64,000 nt of DNA from Williamsia sp. (lineage in GTDB: Bacteria; Bacteroidota; Bacteroidia; Chitinophagales; Chitinophagaceae), in contig JADCRZ010000005.1 in assembly GCA_015069695.1 (NCBI GenBank), forward strand, positions 186,001 through 250,000, read 5' to 3'. Positions 16,710 through 26,575 of this stretch are shown here, one piece after another (the first letter of the stretch is position 1; each line of letters starts with the position of its first letter). The notes under the pieces were generated by a model that saw only the letters and a list, made by a program, of their open reading frames with translations, did not search any database and had not been told where the DNA came from. A program made the translations under genes and the position numbers.

Positions 16710-19154
16710 TTAAAACGGCAGGGTAAAATGAAACGTTGCGCCTTTTCCCGGCTCGCTTTCTACCCAGATGGTGCCGCCGTGCCGGTGGATGATGCCTGCT
16801 GTTATGTACAGGCCCAATCCCATACCCGGGTAGTTGCGGACCTGCACATCCGGTACGCGGAAGAACCGCTCAAATACCTTTTCCTGCATCTGTTTGGGTA
16901 TACCCACGCCATGATCCTGTACACTCACAAGCACACCATCCTGCCGGGCTTTGCAGCTCACACGAACCTCTCCCCCCTTTGGAGAATACTTGATCGCATT
17001 GGAAATTAAATTTGTCAGCACCTGTCCGATGCGTTCCTGGTCTGCCTGAACCAGCGCATCATCACAGAGATCCAATGTGATGGTGTGGCCGGGAGACATG
17101 TGCTGGTGGTCTTCCGCCCGCTGCCTGATCAGCTCATTGATGTTAAAGCGTTCCCTGTTCAACGGCAACTGCTGTTCCAGGATCTTTGTCGTGTCGAGCA
17201 GGTCATTGATAAGACCAGCCAGGCGGTCGATCTGTCCGTTCATCTTGTTTACCAGTTCAACGTTTGCCTTATCATCCGCTTCCTCCAATATCTCCTGCAG
17301 GATCTCTCCGTATGCCTTAAGCGAAGTAAGCGGTGTTTTGAGTTCATGACTGGCAATGCTGATAAACCCTTCTTTTTGCTGTTCCAGCAGCTTGTAATGT
17401 GTGATGTCAAACATCACACCGGCCATGCGGGTTGTCTTGCTGGCTTTTTTGCTTACCGCACGTCCGTAGCCATTCATCCATCTTACCTGGCCATCTGTTC
17501 GTACAATGCGGAATTCAGCATGATACAAACCGGTTTCCTCCACTGCCTGCATCAACTCGTTGCTTACCCTTTGCAGATCTTCCGGGTGGATAAATTGTAA
17601 AAAGAAAGCCGAGGATTTTGCGAAGGGCGTGGATTGAAGTCCGAGCAGATAATAGTGCTGGTCGTTCCACTGTACCAGATCGTTTTCAACATCCCAGTCC
17701 CATGCAGCCATTTCTGCCGATTGAAGCGCGATCCTGTATCGTTCTTCCGAGGTGTGCAGGGCCTCTTCTGCCTGCTTGCGCTTTGTAATGTTCTGGGTGA
17801 TGCCGATAAAAGAATATTCGTTGGAGCCTTTCTTTGTCAACTGACCCTGTGCTCTTACCCAGATTTCCTGGCCGTTTTGGGGATTGATGATGCGGTGCTC
17901 CACATCAAGCGGGGACTTATTATCCAGTGTCTGCCTGATTGCCGATGTAACGAATTCTTTGTCATCGGGATGAATAAAGGAGAAGTTTTCATTGGAATCT
18001 TTTTCAACTTCAAAGCCCAGCACTTCAGCGGAATTGGATGAATGGTTGATTTCTCCTGTCTGGGGATTGATGTCCCAGGTAAAAAGATTGGCTGCTTTTA
18101 CAGAAAGCTGCAGGCGTTCCTCATTCTCCGCCAAAGCCTTTTCTGCCCTTGCTCTTTCTACCGCTGCCCAGGTACGCTCGGCTACTTCTTCCATCAGGTG
18201 GATTTCTTCCGGCGTCCACCTGCGCGGCCGGGTTTCATGCACTGCCAAAACGGCCACCAGGCGACCGCTTTTGTTGAGCGGAATGCAAACCCAGCTTCCC
18301 AAATCAAAAGCGCGGTACGACCTGCGCGCTTTCTCAGAAATACGTACATCTGTTTCCAGGTCATAAACAACAACGTTCTGGCCTGCACGAAGTGTTTCAT
18401 GGTTGATGGAGCTGAAACTCTCCACCGGATAAAGCCCCTCGGGGAAGGGATGCGCCGGCACGTGATAGACACGCTCTATCTGGAAAAAATCAACCCTGTT
18501 TTTTGATACCACTTCAGCATAAAAAGCCCAGTCAACATGCAGGTGTTGCCCAAGCAGGCGGGTGGCAGCATATTGGATTTCTATCGGGTCACCCAGCGGG
18601 CGCAAGGTGTCGCCAAGCATCACCCGGAATGCATCAGCGCCGGCTTGCAGCAGGTCTTTGCTTTTGTGCCATTCAGCTGCCTGGTCTTTTGCTTCTTCCA
18701 GTTGTGCCTGGCAGTTTGCTGCTGATTCGCGCAATGCGGCTTCCGTTCTTTTGCGTTCGGTGATGTCAGTTCCTGCACCAAACCATTCCATGATTTCTCC
18801 TTGCTTGTCAAAAATTGGCACAGCGCGTGAATGCATCCAGCCAGTTGAGCCATCTGCCTGTACAACCTGGTGCTCCAGGTCAAAAACAGATTTGCCGGCA
18901 ATTGCCTGGCGGATGGCAGCCTGAACAGAAGGCCGGTCTTCCGGCAAAATGTAATTCTTCATCCAATCTCCAATTGGCTCGGGCTTGTCTGCAAGCATTT
19001 CTTTGCCTGCGAGTTGCTCTATGCGGGTCCAGTCTGCATTTGTGCGGTAAACCACGTTACTGCTTGCGGCTATGAACAGACGGAGACGCGCTTCACTTTG
19101 GCGAAGTGCGCCCTCAGTGCTGGCCTCTCCCAGGTAACGGTTGCTTTCTTTCAT
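16710..19154 (-). CDS. Soluble PAS-GAF-PAS-PAS sensor histidine kinase
   Basis: An 814-aa protein with no membrane segment. In order: PAS domain (about 20-135), coiled-coil linker, GAF (about 195-335), PAS (about 345-460), PAS (about 465-585), HisKA with the H-box SIASHELKTPLTSLKAYGEI (phospho-acceptor His about 602), and HATPase_c (about 700-813) with LISNAIKYSPKGG (N box), VQDHGVGIPK and GLGLYITAGII (G boxes). The PAS domains are followed by the PAC-type ends DITERKR and QNITKRKQA. No receiver domain is fused and no response-regulator gene is adjacent, so the partner is encoded elsewhere. It probably senses a cytosolic signal such as redox state or a small ligand. Confidence 0.85.
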   Translation of the reverse strand: MKESNRYLGEASTEGALRQSEARLRLFIAASSNVVYRTNADWTRIEQLAGKEMLADKPEPIGDWMKNYILPEDRPSVQAAIRQAIAGKSVFDLEHQVVQADGSTGWMHSRAVPIFDKQGEIMEWFGAGTDITERKRTEAALRESAANCQAQLEEAKDQAAEWHKSKDLLQAGADAFRVMLGDTLRPLGDPIEIQYAATRLLGQHLHVDWAFYAEVVSKNRVDFFQIERVYHVPAHPFPEGLYPVESFSSINHETLRAGQNVVVYDLETDVRISEKARRSYRAFDLGSWVCIPLNKSGRLVAVLAVHETRPRRWTPEEIHLMEEVAERTWAAVERARAEKALAENEERLQLSVKAANLFTWDINPQTGEINHSSNSAEVLGFEVEKDSNENFSFIHPDDKEFVTSAIRQTLDNKSPLDVEHRIINPQNGQEIWVRAQGQLTKKGSNEYSFIGITQNITKRKQAEEALHTSEERYRIALQSAEMAAWDWDVENDLVQWNDQHYYLLGLQSTPFAKSSAFFLQFIHPEDLQRVSNELMQAVEETGLYHAEFRIVRTDGQVRWMNGYGRAVSKKASKTTRMAGVMFDITHYKLLEQQKEGFISIASHELKTPLTSLKAYGEILQEILEEADDKANVELVNKMNGQIDRLAGLINDLLDTTKILEQQLPLNRERFNINELIRQRAEDHQHMSPGHTITLDLCDDALVQADQERIGQVLTNLISNAIKYSPKGGEVRVSCKARQDGVLVSVQDHGVGIPKQMQEKVFERFFRVPDVQVRNYPGMGLGLYITAGIIHRHGGTIWVESEPGKGATFHFTLPF

Positions 19155-19496
19155 GATAACAGAATAAGTCTGCTACGTTAATAATTACAGGGTTACAAGA
19201 CAGTCATCCGGGACGGATCCAACGTATTTCACAAAGAACAACGGGTTAAAGTGTACATTAAAGGTAGCAGAAGAAATGGTTGGACAACGAACCATTTTCT
19301 GCGGCAGCAGCGTCTTTCTGGCCGGCCGGGCCCTGTAAATTTTTTTTCCCCGGCAGGCAACCTGTTGGTTTATATCCGCGTATACGGGTTCACGGACTTA
19401 GCTGAACCAGGTCCGGACAAGCCTTTATTGCCTCCGCTACCCACACTTTTTTCAGCTGCGGTGCTGATTTAACAGTTAATAATTAAATATTCCTTT
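19155..19496. other. Divergent intergenic region with a hairpin
   Basis: 342 bp between the histidine kinase (minus) and the sugar-dehydrogenase gene (plus). The only structure I see is AATGGTT (19275-19281) and AACCATT (19290-19296) with an 8-base loop. No promoter box was convincing. No gene was found. Confidence 0.4.
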
Positions 19497-20867
19497 ATGA
19501 AAGCAAGCAAACTTGTAAGTTACCTCCTGGTGCGCCTGGGCTCTCTATTTGTTTTTGTGGCTGTACTGATAACGGCGTGTGAAAAGCAAGACTCGAGCAA
19601 CGCGAGTGTAGCTTCCACCCCCAATATCAAGTTGATCGCCGATAATCTTGTATCGCCGCTGTCGGTAGTAGAACCGCCGGATGGCAGTAAACGCCTGTTC
19701 ATTGTAGATCAGGTAGGAAAGGTTTGGATCGTAGGCGCTGACGGAGTTAAGTTGCCTACGCCTTTTATAGACCTGGCCGGTAAAATGGTTAACCTGAGCG
19801 CCGGTTATGATGAAAGAGGCTTGTTGAGCATGGCTTTTCATCCCAACTTTAAAAACAACGGAAAGTTTTATCTTTTCTATACTGCACTGCCGCGGACCGG
19901 TGGCCCCCAGCCCGGCGTAAACTGGAACAATCTCACCAGAATATCGGAATTCAAAGTGTCTGCCGCGAACAGCAACCTGGCTGACCTTAATTCAGAAAGG
20001 GCCATCCTGGAAGAAGACCATCCGCAGAGCAACCACAACGGAGGCACCATTGCTTTCGGACCTGATGGCTACCTGTATATTTCCATTGGAGATGGAGGGG
20101 GTAGTAATGACAACGGTGCAGGCCATGTTCCTGATTGGTACACCGTTAATACCGGAGGTAACGGGCAAGATCTCTATGCCAATCTGCTGGGAAATGTTTT
20201 GCGCATTGATGTAGACAACGGAAACCCGTACAGCATACCGGCTGATAACCCTTTTGTAGGAACAAATGCCAAAAAGGAAATCTATGCATACGGCTTTAGA
20301 AACCCTTATCGCTTTTCCTTTGATATGGGAGGAGCACACCAGCTTCTGCTGGGTGATGCCGGCCAAGCATTGTATGAAGAAATTGACGTGGTTACCAAGG
20401 GCGGGAATTATGGCTGGAACGTGAAAGAAGGAACTGCCTGTTTCAGCACCGATAATAATATGCAAACCCGTGCAAGCTGTCCCCTGACAGATACGGCCGG
20501 CAAGCCCCTGATTGATCCGGTTATTGAACTAAAGAATGCGGCCAACCCTGCAGGTGGTGTAACCGTAGTGGTTGTGGGCGGCAACGTATACCGCGGCAGC
20601 GAGCTGCCTGAACTGCAAGGCGTGTACATATTTGGCAACTACTCCCAGGACGGCCGGGCAAACGGCAAACTGTACAAGGCCAGTCCGGCAGCATCCGGTA
20701 TGTGGGCTTATGAAGATCTCAAGCTGAAAGATTTTCCAACCGACCTGGGCATGTTCCTGAAAGGATTCGGGCAGGATTTATCAGGTGAAATTTATCTGGC
20801 CGCCTCAGGCGTGCAAGGTGTGAGCGGTACGTCTGGTAAAATATACAAACTGTTCGCAGACAATTAA
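19497..20867 (+). CDS. PQQ-dependent sugar dehydrogenase-type beta-propeller lipoprotein
   Basis: A 456-aa protein. The signal ends at a lipobox (AVLITACEKQ). The mature part has the glucose/sorbosone dehydrogenase (GSDH) propeller: NLVSPLSVVEPPDGSKRLFIVDQVGKV, LLSMAFHPNFKNNGKFYLFYTA, HNGGTIAFGPDGYLYISIGDGG, IYAYGFRNPYRFSF and GGNYGWNVKEG. These segments are the landmarks of the family, which binds PQQ and oxidises aldoses at the cell surface. The PQQ biosynthesis genes are not in the window. Substrate is unknown. Confidence 0.85.
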   Translation: MKASKLVSYLLVRLGSLFVFVAVLITACEKQDSSNASVASTPNIKLIADNLVSPLSVVEPPDGSKRLFIVDQVGKVWIVGADGVKLPTPFIDLAGKMVNLSAGYDERGLLSMAFHPNFKNNGKFYLFYTALPRTGGPQPGVNWNNLTRISEFKVSAANSNLADLNSERAILEEDHPQSNHNGGTIAFGPDGYLYISIGDGGGSNDNGAGHVPDWYTVNTGGNGQDLYANLLGNVLRIDVDNGNPYSIPADNPFVGTNAKKEIYAYGFRNPYRFSFDMGGAHQLLLGDAGQALYEEIDVVTKGGNYGWNVKEGTACFSTDNNMQTRASCPLTDTAGKPLIDPVIELKNAANPAGGVTVVVVGGNVYRGSELPELQGVYIFGNYSQDGRANGKLYKASPAASGMWAYEDLKLKDFPTDLGMFLKGFGQDLSGEIYLAASGVQGVSGTSGKIYKLFADN

Positions 20868-20980
20868 CCGTTACCATGCGGCCATGCCCGTGGCATCGCC
20901 GCACCCTGTGAAGCTAAAATCAGGGTGAACAACCTGGAGCTGCACAAGCAAAGAGGCTTCATGCAGGTGTCCAGGTAGAA

Positions 20981-21012
20981 AGAGGGTGTATCATGTTATT
21001 GATACACCCTCT
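20981..21012. terminator. Perfect 13-bp stem-loop, terminator-like
   Basis: AGAGGGTGTATCA at 20981-20993 pairs with TGATACACCCTCT at 21000-21012 across a 6-base loop. It lies after the sugar-dehydrogenase gene and upstream of the GH2 gene. There is no T-run, so rho-independent termination is not certain. Confidence 0.5.
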
Positions 21013-21111
21013 GCTTTATAAAACTATCCGGTACGGTTAACCGCATTTCTGCGCGAGGATGTAATACTCCGGCAAAACATGTATATTTTGCGCTCAGACA
21101 AAGCAAATACG

Positions 21112-22965
21112 ATGAATATACTGGTTTCCTGTACCGGAGTAGAGAAGAGGCGCAGTTTGCAAAGATGGTTGTTGCTCTGCGTTTGCACCCTGCCGGTAGC
21201 TGGCTTTAATCCGTTGCCTGCACAAGTATGCGAACTGCCTACCCGCTGGACAAACGCTGCCATGGCAGCCTCCGTGCCGCTTTCAGAATATCCCAGGCCG
21301 CAGCTGCAACGCACTGCATGGATTTGTTTGAATGGACAATGGGATTATACCGGCGGAAAAGACCTGCCAAGTGCCCTGGCTCCGGAGACAGCTATTTCTT
21401 TTGAAGGCAAACATGAAAAGATCAAAGTGCCCTTCTGCCCGGAATCAGCCCTCTCCGGCATCAAGCGGGCGCAGGAGATCAATATGTGGTACCGGCGGAA
21501 ATTTGTGTTGCCAGCCAGCTGGAAGGGTAAGCGGGTCTTGATCCATTTTGGCGCTGTTGATCATGAAGCCACTGTTTTTGTCAATGGCCGCAAAGCCGGT
21601 TCGCATGCCGGCGGCTATGATGCATTCAGCTTTGACATCAGTCCTTTTCTGCAGAACGGAGAGAACAACTTGGTTGTAGCGGCCCATGATGCCAACAATG
21701 GCCAAACGCCATCCGGTAAAAACGGTCCGAGGGGAGATTATACATTTACTTCCGGCATCTGGCAAACCGTCTGGCTTGAACCGGTCAGCCCTGTCTATAT
21801 AAAAGGGATCCGCCTGCTGCCCGACCTGGCAAACAGCCGCTTGCAGGTAACAGTGGATGCTGATCCTGGCAGTATGGTTGCCGCAACTGTCCTGAAGGGC
21901 CAGACTGTAGTTTCCACGATAAAATCCGGTACAGGAACTTTTTACATACCGATCAAGGATCCCCAGTACTGGACGCCCGATGCGCCTTTCCTGTACGATC
22001 TGAAATTGAGTTTATACAATGCTGCCGGTGAAAAAACCGATGAAGCAAAGAGCTATTTCGGCATGCGCGATATAAAGCTGGGAAAAGTAAAAGGCGTGCT
22101 GCGCCCCCTGCTCAACGGAAAGTTTGTAATGCAGCTGGGATTGCTGGACCAGGGATACTGGCCGGATGGCGTACTGACTGCCCCGACGGATGAGGCCCTG
22201 AAGTTTGATATTATGTATACCAAACAAGCCGGCTACAACCTGATCAGAAAGCACATGAAAACAGAGCCCCAGCGTTTTTATTACTGGGCCGATAGGCTGG
22301 GCATGCTGGTATGGCAGGACATGCCTGCTATCTGGTATCAAAACGATGATACCGCCGTAAACAGAACCCGCTTCCGCGAAGAGCTGAAAGCCCTTATGGA
22401 TGATCACTACAACTCGCCTTCCATCATAACCTGGGTGCCCTTTAACGAAAACTGGGGCGCTTTTGACGTCCGTGAAATCACCGACTGGGTAAAGCAGTAT
22501 GATCCCTCCCGCCTGGTAAATGGCAATTCAGGCTTCAACAACAATCCGACTTACCAGAAAGCCTACGGCGACCCCGGCAATGGCGATTATGTAGACACGC
22601 ATATCTATGTAGGTCCGAACCGGGCATCCGTGCCGGATGATCACCGGGCTGCCTCCCTGGGTGAGTTCGGCGGCGTGGGGCTTTTTGTCCGGGATCATAT
22701 GTGGCCGGTGCAAAACAACGCCTATGATTACGCCACCACCAGAACCACGCTTACAGACAGGTACGTGCTGCTGCTCAACCAGGTAGGACAGCTGATGAAG
22801 TACAGGGGCCTGAGCGTTGCCATCTACACGCAAACGACCGATGTGGAACACGAGGTAAATGGTCTCCTGACGTATGACAGGGCAGTAGAAAAAATGGAGC
22901 TGCCACGCATAAGACAGGTAAATAGAGAAACTATCACTGATAGTTATAAACTGTCTGAACCATGA
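21112..22965 (+). CDS. Glycoside hydrolase family 2 enzyme (beta-galactosidase-like), secreted
   Basis: The frame opens at 21079, but the ATG at 21112 (MNILVSC) leads into a more usual N-terminal signal ([14 protein letters not shown]). The protein, about 617 aa, has an N-terminal jelly-roll sugar-binding domain ([45 protein letters not shown]), an Ig-like domain and a C-terminal TIM barrel. The general acid Glu is in [11 protein letters not shown] and the nucleophile Glu in SLGEFGG. This short form lacks the C-terminal domain of LacZ. Its last residues are SEP and its stop codon (22963-22965) lies inside a palindromic repeat. Substrate is unclear. Confidence 0.85.
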   Translation: MNILVSCTGVEKRRSLQRWLLLCVCTLPVAGFNPLPAQVCELPTRWTNAAMAASVPLSEYPRPQLQRTAWICLNGQWDYTGGKDLPSALAPETAISFEGKHEKIKVPFCPESALSGIKRAQEINMWYRRKFVLPASWKGKRVLIHFGAVDHEATVFVNGRKAGSHAGGYDAFSFDISPFLQNGENNLVVAAHDANNGQTPSGKNGPRGDYTFTSGIWQTVWLEPVSPVYIKGIRLLPDLANSRLQVTVDADPGSMVAATVLKGQTVVSTIKSGTGTFYIPIKDPQYWTPDAPFLYDLKLSLYNAAGEKTDEAKSYFGMRDIKLGKVKGVLRPLLNGKFVMQLGLLDQGYWPDGVLTAPTDEALKFDIMYTKQAGYNLIRKHMKTEPQRFYYWADRLGMLVWQDMPAIWYQNDDTAVNRTRFREELKALMDDHYNSPSIITWVPFNENWGAFDVREITDWVKQYDPSRLVNGNSGFNNNPTYQKAYGDPGNGDYVDTHIYVGPNRASVPDDHRAASLGEFGGVGLFVRDHMWPVQNNAYDYATTRTTLTDRYVLLLNQVGQLMKYRGLSVAIYTQTTDVEHEVNGLLTYDRAVEKMELPRIRQVNRETITDSYKLSEP

Positions 22966-23006
22966 TTTACAGAATCCCTCCCATCCTGTGAATCATGGTT
23001 CAGACA
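22952..23006. repeat. Palindromic repeat, copy 1 (two arms)
   Basis: Arms at 22952-22972 and 22986-23006, 21 bases each with one mismatch, are separated by 13 bases. The core is TGAACCATGATTTACAG and its complement. It lies at the junction of the GH2 gene and the convergent SDR gene; the GH2 stop TGA (22963-22965) is inside the left arm and the SDR stop (23013-23015) is just outside the right arm. It probably folds as a bidirectional terminator. Confidence 0.75.
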
Positions 23007-23012
23007 ATTGGT

Positions 23013-23909
23013 CTACTTCCCAAAGTAATGACCCTGCTCCAGATCAGAAAGGAGATCGGACTCGGTGGGATGCCAACCCAGTTGCTCCTGCGTTTGTGCG
23101 CTGGAAGCAGGAACATCAATCCCCGCAAAGTGCGCCATCCAGCCAAAATGATCCTTTGCTTCTTCGGGCGATTTGGCTACGACCGGTACATTCAGGTGGC
23201 GGCCTATTGCAGCAGCTATATCCCGGAATGGAACACCTTCTTCACCCACGCCATGATACCTTGCTCCTGCAGCACCCTTTTCCAGTATCAACCGGTAAAG
23301 GCGGGCGGCGTCCAGCCGGTGCACGGCAGGCCAGCGGTTAAGTCCTTCACCAATGTATGCCGAAACGCCTTTTTCCCGGGCAAGGTTGATGAGAAACGGA
23401 ACAAAGCCGTGATCGTCCTTGCCATGTACCGATGGCGGAAGACGGATCAGCGCCGCACGCACGTTCTCCGAAGCCAGTGCAAGTGTGTCGAACTCGGAAG
23501 GGACCCGGTAACCGCCCGCAGAGTTGGGATCCGGGGCAAGGTCTTCCGTTGAAAGCCGGCCTGGCGCAAGAAGGCCGATACCGGATGTAACAACCAGCGG
23601 GCGGCCGGATCCCGCAAGTGTGGCGCCGAACACGCCAATCGCAGCCCTGTCTATTTTGCCTACGGTCTCCATTTTAGAGAAGTCATGGATAAAAGCCGTG
23701 TGAATAATGCCGTCTGAGCGGGCTGCTCCCTGCCGGAGACTCTCATGATCTTCCAGAGAGCCGCGGTGCACTTCCGCACCTGCAGCTGCCAGCAGACCGG
23801 CGGCTGCATCTGAGCGGGCAAGGCCAAGCACCTGGTGACCTGCCCCGAGAAGTTCCTGAACGATGGCTGAACCAATAAAGCCGGTAGCACCGGTAACGAA
23901 TACACGCAT
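23013..23909 (-). CDS. Extended SDR/NAD(P)-dependent epimerase-like protein
   Basis: The frame opens at a TTG (23957), but the ATG at 23909 gives MRVFVTGATGFIGSA, with the Rossmann TGxxGFIG motif at residue 7. The product is 298 aa. Cofactor binding is supported by GLARSDAAAGLL and the later RGSLED. The usual Tyr-xxx-Lys pair is replaced: the region after the glycine loop reads GGYRVPSEFD, so catalysis may differ from classical SDRs. It converges with the GH2 gene; the Crp/Fnr gene diverges from it across 237 bp. No substrate can be named. Confidence 0.7.
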   Translation of the reverse strand: MRVFVTGATGFIGSAIVQELLGAGHQVLGLARSDAAAGLLAAAGAEVHRGSLEDHESLRQGAARSDGIIHTAFIHDFSKMETVGKIDRAAIGVFGATLAGSGRPLVVTSGIGLLAPGRLSTEDLAPDPNSAGGYRVPSEFDTLALASENVRAALIRLPPSVHGKDDHGFVPFLINLAREKGVSAYIGEGLNRWPAVHRLDAARLYRLILEKGAAGARYHGVGEEGVPFRDIAAAIGRHLNVPVVAKSPEEAKDHFGWMAHFAGIDVPASSAQTQEQLGWHPTESDLLSDLEQGHYFGK

Positions 23910-24146
23910 ATCTGATTGTTTGATTAAAAATTTAGTGACACAATCAGCTATCAGCAACCTGGCTGGTTTGCTGTCGGTCTTTGTTTCTAGTGCAAAATTG
24001 AGCCGGAAGGCGCTCCTAAAACAAGGACATTTGACACATTTTTGAAGGCATTTGATCTAAATTTGTCTCTGTTTGTTAGCAGGCAGGAAGCAACACCGGC
24101 ATTTGATGGCCGCAGGATTTATTAAAACCCTTTTCCCTTTCTATCC

Positions 24147-24746
24147 ATGTTCGAAACATTTGAAAATTATATCAGGTCTAAAATCGATTTACACCAGGAC
24201 GAGCTGAAGCATATTCTTTCCCTGGCGGTCATAAGAAAAATACGCAGGAGACAGCTGCTGCTGCAGGAGGGGGAAATATGCCGGCACAAAGTGTTTATCT
24301 GTAAGGGTTTGCTGAAAACCTATCGCAGAAAGGAGGACGGAACAGAATACATCATGAAGTTTGCGCCTGAAAACTCATGGGCTATAGACCCGGAAAGCTA
24401 TCACAATGAGATCCCGACCAAGTATAATATTGAAGCCGTGGAAGCAACGGATATAATGTTGTGGAGCAAGGCAAGCTTTCATGAATTGTTTGTTTCTATC
24501 CCTGCATTCAAATCTTTTTCGGAAAAGCTGATGTTCAGCAGCATTGATGCAAACCAGGACCGGATACTCATGAACATCAGCTCTACAACAGAAGAAAAGT
24601 ACCAGGATTTCATTGCCACTTTTCCCGATGTGTTCAGGCGTGTGCCGCTGCATATGGTAGCCTCTTACCTGGGGGTATCCAGAGAAACGCTCAGCCGCAT
24701 AAGGCATACCCAGCTCAAGCATCACAAACACAACGGCATCAGTTAA
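24147..24746 (+). CDS. Crp/Fnr-family transcriptional regulator
   Basis: A 199-aa protein with a cyclic-nucleotide-binding-type beta-roll (about residues 20-115, with RQLLLQEGEICRHKVFICKGLLK and FAPENSWAIDPESY), a dimer helix and a winged helix-turn-helix whose recognition part is LHMVASYLGVSRETLSRIRH. This short form is common in Bacteroidota. No Fnr-type cysteines are visible, so it is not an oxygen-sensing iron-sulfur regulator. The GNAT gene follows on the same strand. The divergent SDR gene is the obvious candidate target. Confidence 0.85.
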   Translation: MFETFENYIRSKIDLHQDELKHILSLAVIRKIRRRQLLLQEGEICRHKVFICKGLLKTYRRKEDGTEYIMKFAPENSWAIDPESYHNEIPTKYNIEAVEATDIMLWSKASFHELFVSIPAFKSFSEKLMFSSIDANQDRILMNISSTTEEKYQDFIATFPDVFRRVPLHMVASYLGVSRETLSRIRHTQLKHHKHNGIS

Positions 24747-24779
24747 CATCCTGCCCGCTGAACCGCAAAATAGCATGAG

Positions 24780-25304
24780 ATGAAAATAACACTGCGGCCC
24801 GCCGTTGTTCGGGATGTGGAAATATTGGAATACTGGGACAGACAGCCGCATGTGTTACAAGCAAGAAACCTGGAAGCGCCGGATACCGAATGGAACTGGG
24901 AAGCAGAAATCAACCGGCACCCAGCATGGCGGCAATTGCTGATAGGTGAAGTAGACAGCCGGCCGGTAGCCTTTATTCAAATCATTGATCCCAGGGAAGA
25001 AGACACACGTTACTGGGGTAACGCAGCGGCTCACCAGAGAGCAGTTGATATTTGGATAGGAGAAAAAAGAGACCTTGGAAAAGGTTATGGAACCGTTCTT
25101 ATGCAACTAGTACTGGGCCTGTGTTTTGAGGATAAAACAGTACAATCCGTTCTTCTCGACCCTTTGGAAGAAAACACAAGATCACACAGGTTTTATGAAA
25201 GACTGGGTTTTCAATTCCGTGGATCAAGGATGTTTGGTGAGGATAAATGCTTTGTCTATCAGCTAACCCGGTCTCGCTGGTTGATCTCCTCAGGCAACCA
25301 CTAG
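24780..25304 (+). CDS. GNAT-family acetyltransferase (AAC(6')-like)
   Basis: A 174-aa GNAT fold: an N-terminal beta strand (ITLRPAVVRDVEILEYW), the family-typical DIWIGEKRDLGKGYGTVLMQL (acetyl-CoA loop with the R/QxxGxG-like GKGYG) and the C-terminal FYERLGFQFRG. It lines up in outline with aminoglycoside-6'-type acetyltransferases, but substrate cannot be fixed from sequence, so no resistance claim is made. It lies about 30 bp after the Crp/Fnr gene, the ATG at 24780 following an out-of-frame ATG at 24775. Confidence 0.75.
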   Translation: MKITLRPAVVRDVEILEYWDRQPHVLQARNLEAPDTEWNWEAEINRHPAWRQLLIGEVDSRPVAFIQIIDPREEDTRYWGNAAAHQRAVDIWIGEKRDLGKGYGTVLMQLVLGLCFEDKTVQSVLLDPLEENTRSHRFYERLGFQFRGSRMFGEDKCFVYQLTRSRWLISSGNH

Positions 25305-25351
25305 TTGGTTCGATATACTGGTTGTACAATAAAAACTAAAACGGTCACCGC

Positions 25352-25879
25352 ATGGAACAGGTAAAATGGTTTAACAGGGCTTTTGATTTTACTTCAGATC
25401 AGAACATTTTTCCGTCGATTGCGGAGCGGCTCGCAGGAACACCGGCGCGGCTGGAAGAGAAGTTCACGTTGATCAATCCGGACATATTATCTGTAAGAAT
25501 AGACGGTACCTGGACGATCAAAGAAAATCTGGGGCATTTAACTGATCTTGAACCCTTGTGGCAGGGCCGGCTTGATGACATCATAAACGGCCGGGAAGAA
25601 CTGCGGCCCACCGATCTGCAAAATACCAGAACCAGCCAGGCCCATCACGATGCGGTGCCGATCGAACAGTTGTTGAGCAGCTTCAGGCAGGTAAGGAATC
25701 AAACGCTGCACCTGCTTGAAAATGTTACAACCGAACAGGTGTTCAAATCTGCTCTTCACCCCAGGTTAAAAACGCCCATGCGCACCATGGATTTGTTCTT
25801 GTTTGTGGCAGAACACGACGATCATCACCTGGCCAGGATAACAGAACTGGTCAGGCTTATTAACGGGCGAAGTAATTAG
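25352..25879 (+). CDS. DinB-family protein
   Basis: A 175-aa helical protein of the DinB/YfiT-like fold. Metal-binding His residues are placed as expected: GTWTIKENLGHLTDLEP (first His) and VAEHDDHHLARITEL (the HxxxHH-type C-terminal helix). The family is often linked to thiol-dependent detoxification or damage response, but no role can be fixed here. It follows the GNAT gene by 47 bp on the same strand, so the two may be co-transcribed. Confidence 0.75.
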   Translation: MEQVKWFNRAFDFTSDQNIFPSIAERLAGTPARLEEKFTLINPDILSVRIDGTWTIKENLGHLTDLEPLWQGRLDDIINGREELRPTDLQNTRTSQAHHDAVPIEQLLSSFRQVRNQTLHLLENVTTEQVFKSALHPRLKTPMRTMDLFLFVAEHDDHHLARITELVRLINGRSN

Positions 25880-25937
25880 GGGCAATCAATAAAATAGAAT
25901 AACTTGTTGGACTTGCCTTGTAAGCTAATCATATATC

Positions 25938-26501
25938 TTGGAAAAGCTGGCACTATATTTTTCTGCAAAAGGCATTTCTGAAGAAGAAGCTGTGCAAATC
26001 ACGGCGGCTTTTACCTATAAGAAAATAGGGAAAGGAGACTATTTTGTAGAAGAAGGAAAAGTCAGTAAATACCTTGCTTTTATCGACAGGGGATTGTTCC
26101 AGTATTTTTATTTGAAAGACGGAAAAGAAATTACCACGTACATCACAGGCGACAATTCCTTTTTGCTTTCTGTCATCAGCTTCTACCGGCAAAAGCCCAG
26201 CAAAGAATGGATACGGGCCCTGGCCGACTCAGAATTGTGGATGATCCACTATAAGGATCTCGAGAAACTCAAGAGCACCAATGAAGCGTTTCGCACCTTT
26301 TACATCGGGGCGCTCGAAAATCTCGCCGTAGGCATGGACGAAACCAGAAGCAACCTGATCACACTCTCGGCCGAAGAAAGATATGCTGTTCTTATGCGGG
26401 AGGAAGCCGTGCTGCTGCAAAAAATACCCCTGCAGTACCTGGCTTCCATACTCGGTATCACGCCCAGGCATTTAAGCCGCATCAGAAATAATTTCAGGTG
26501 A
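25938..26501 (+). CDS. Crp/Fnr-family regulator, TTG start
   Basis: A 187-aa regulator of the same short type. A beta-roll (KKIGKGDYFVEEGKVSKYLAFIDRGLFQYF) is followed by a winged helix-turn-helix (IPLQYLASILGITPRHLSRIRN). In frame upstream a stop codon lies at 25926-25928, so the TTG at 25938 is the earliest possible start. No clear ribosome-binding site was seen. The small outer-membrane-like gene (26576) and the DUF4386 gene downstream are likely targets. Confidence 0.75.
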   Translation: MEKLALYFSAKGISEEEAVQITAAFTYKKIGKGDYFVEEGKVSKYLAFIDRGLFQYFYLKDGKEITTYITGDNSFLLSVISFYRQKPSKEWIRALADSELWMIHYKDLEKLKSTNEAFRTFYIGALENLAVGMDETRSNLITLSAEERYAVLMREEAVLLQKIPLQYLASILGITPRHLSRIRNNFR

Positions 26502-26575
26502 TTCCTGTTTCTGGACATTTGTCCAGCAGAAGCCGTTTGCGGTGAAGGAGTTTTGTACCGTTAAAACAAAACGAC

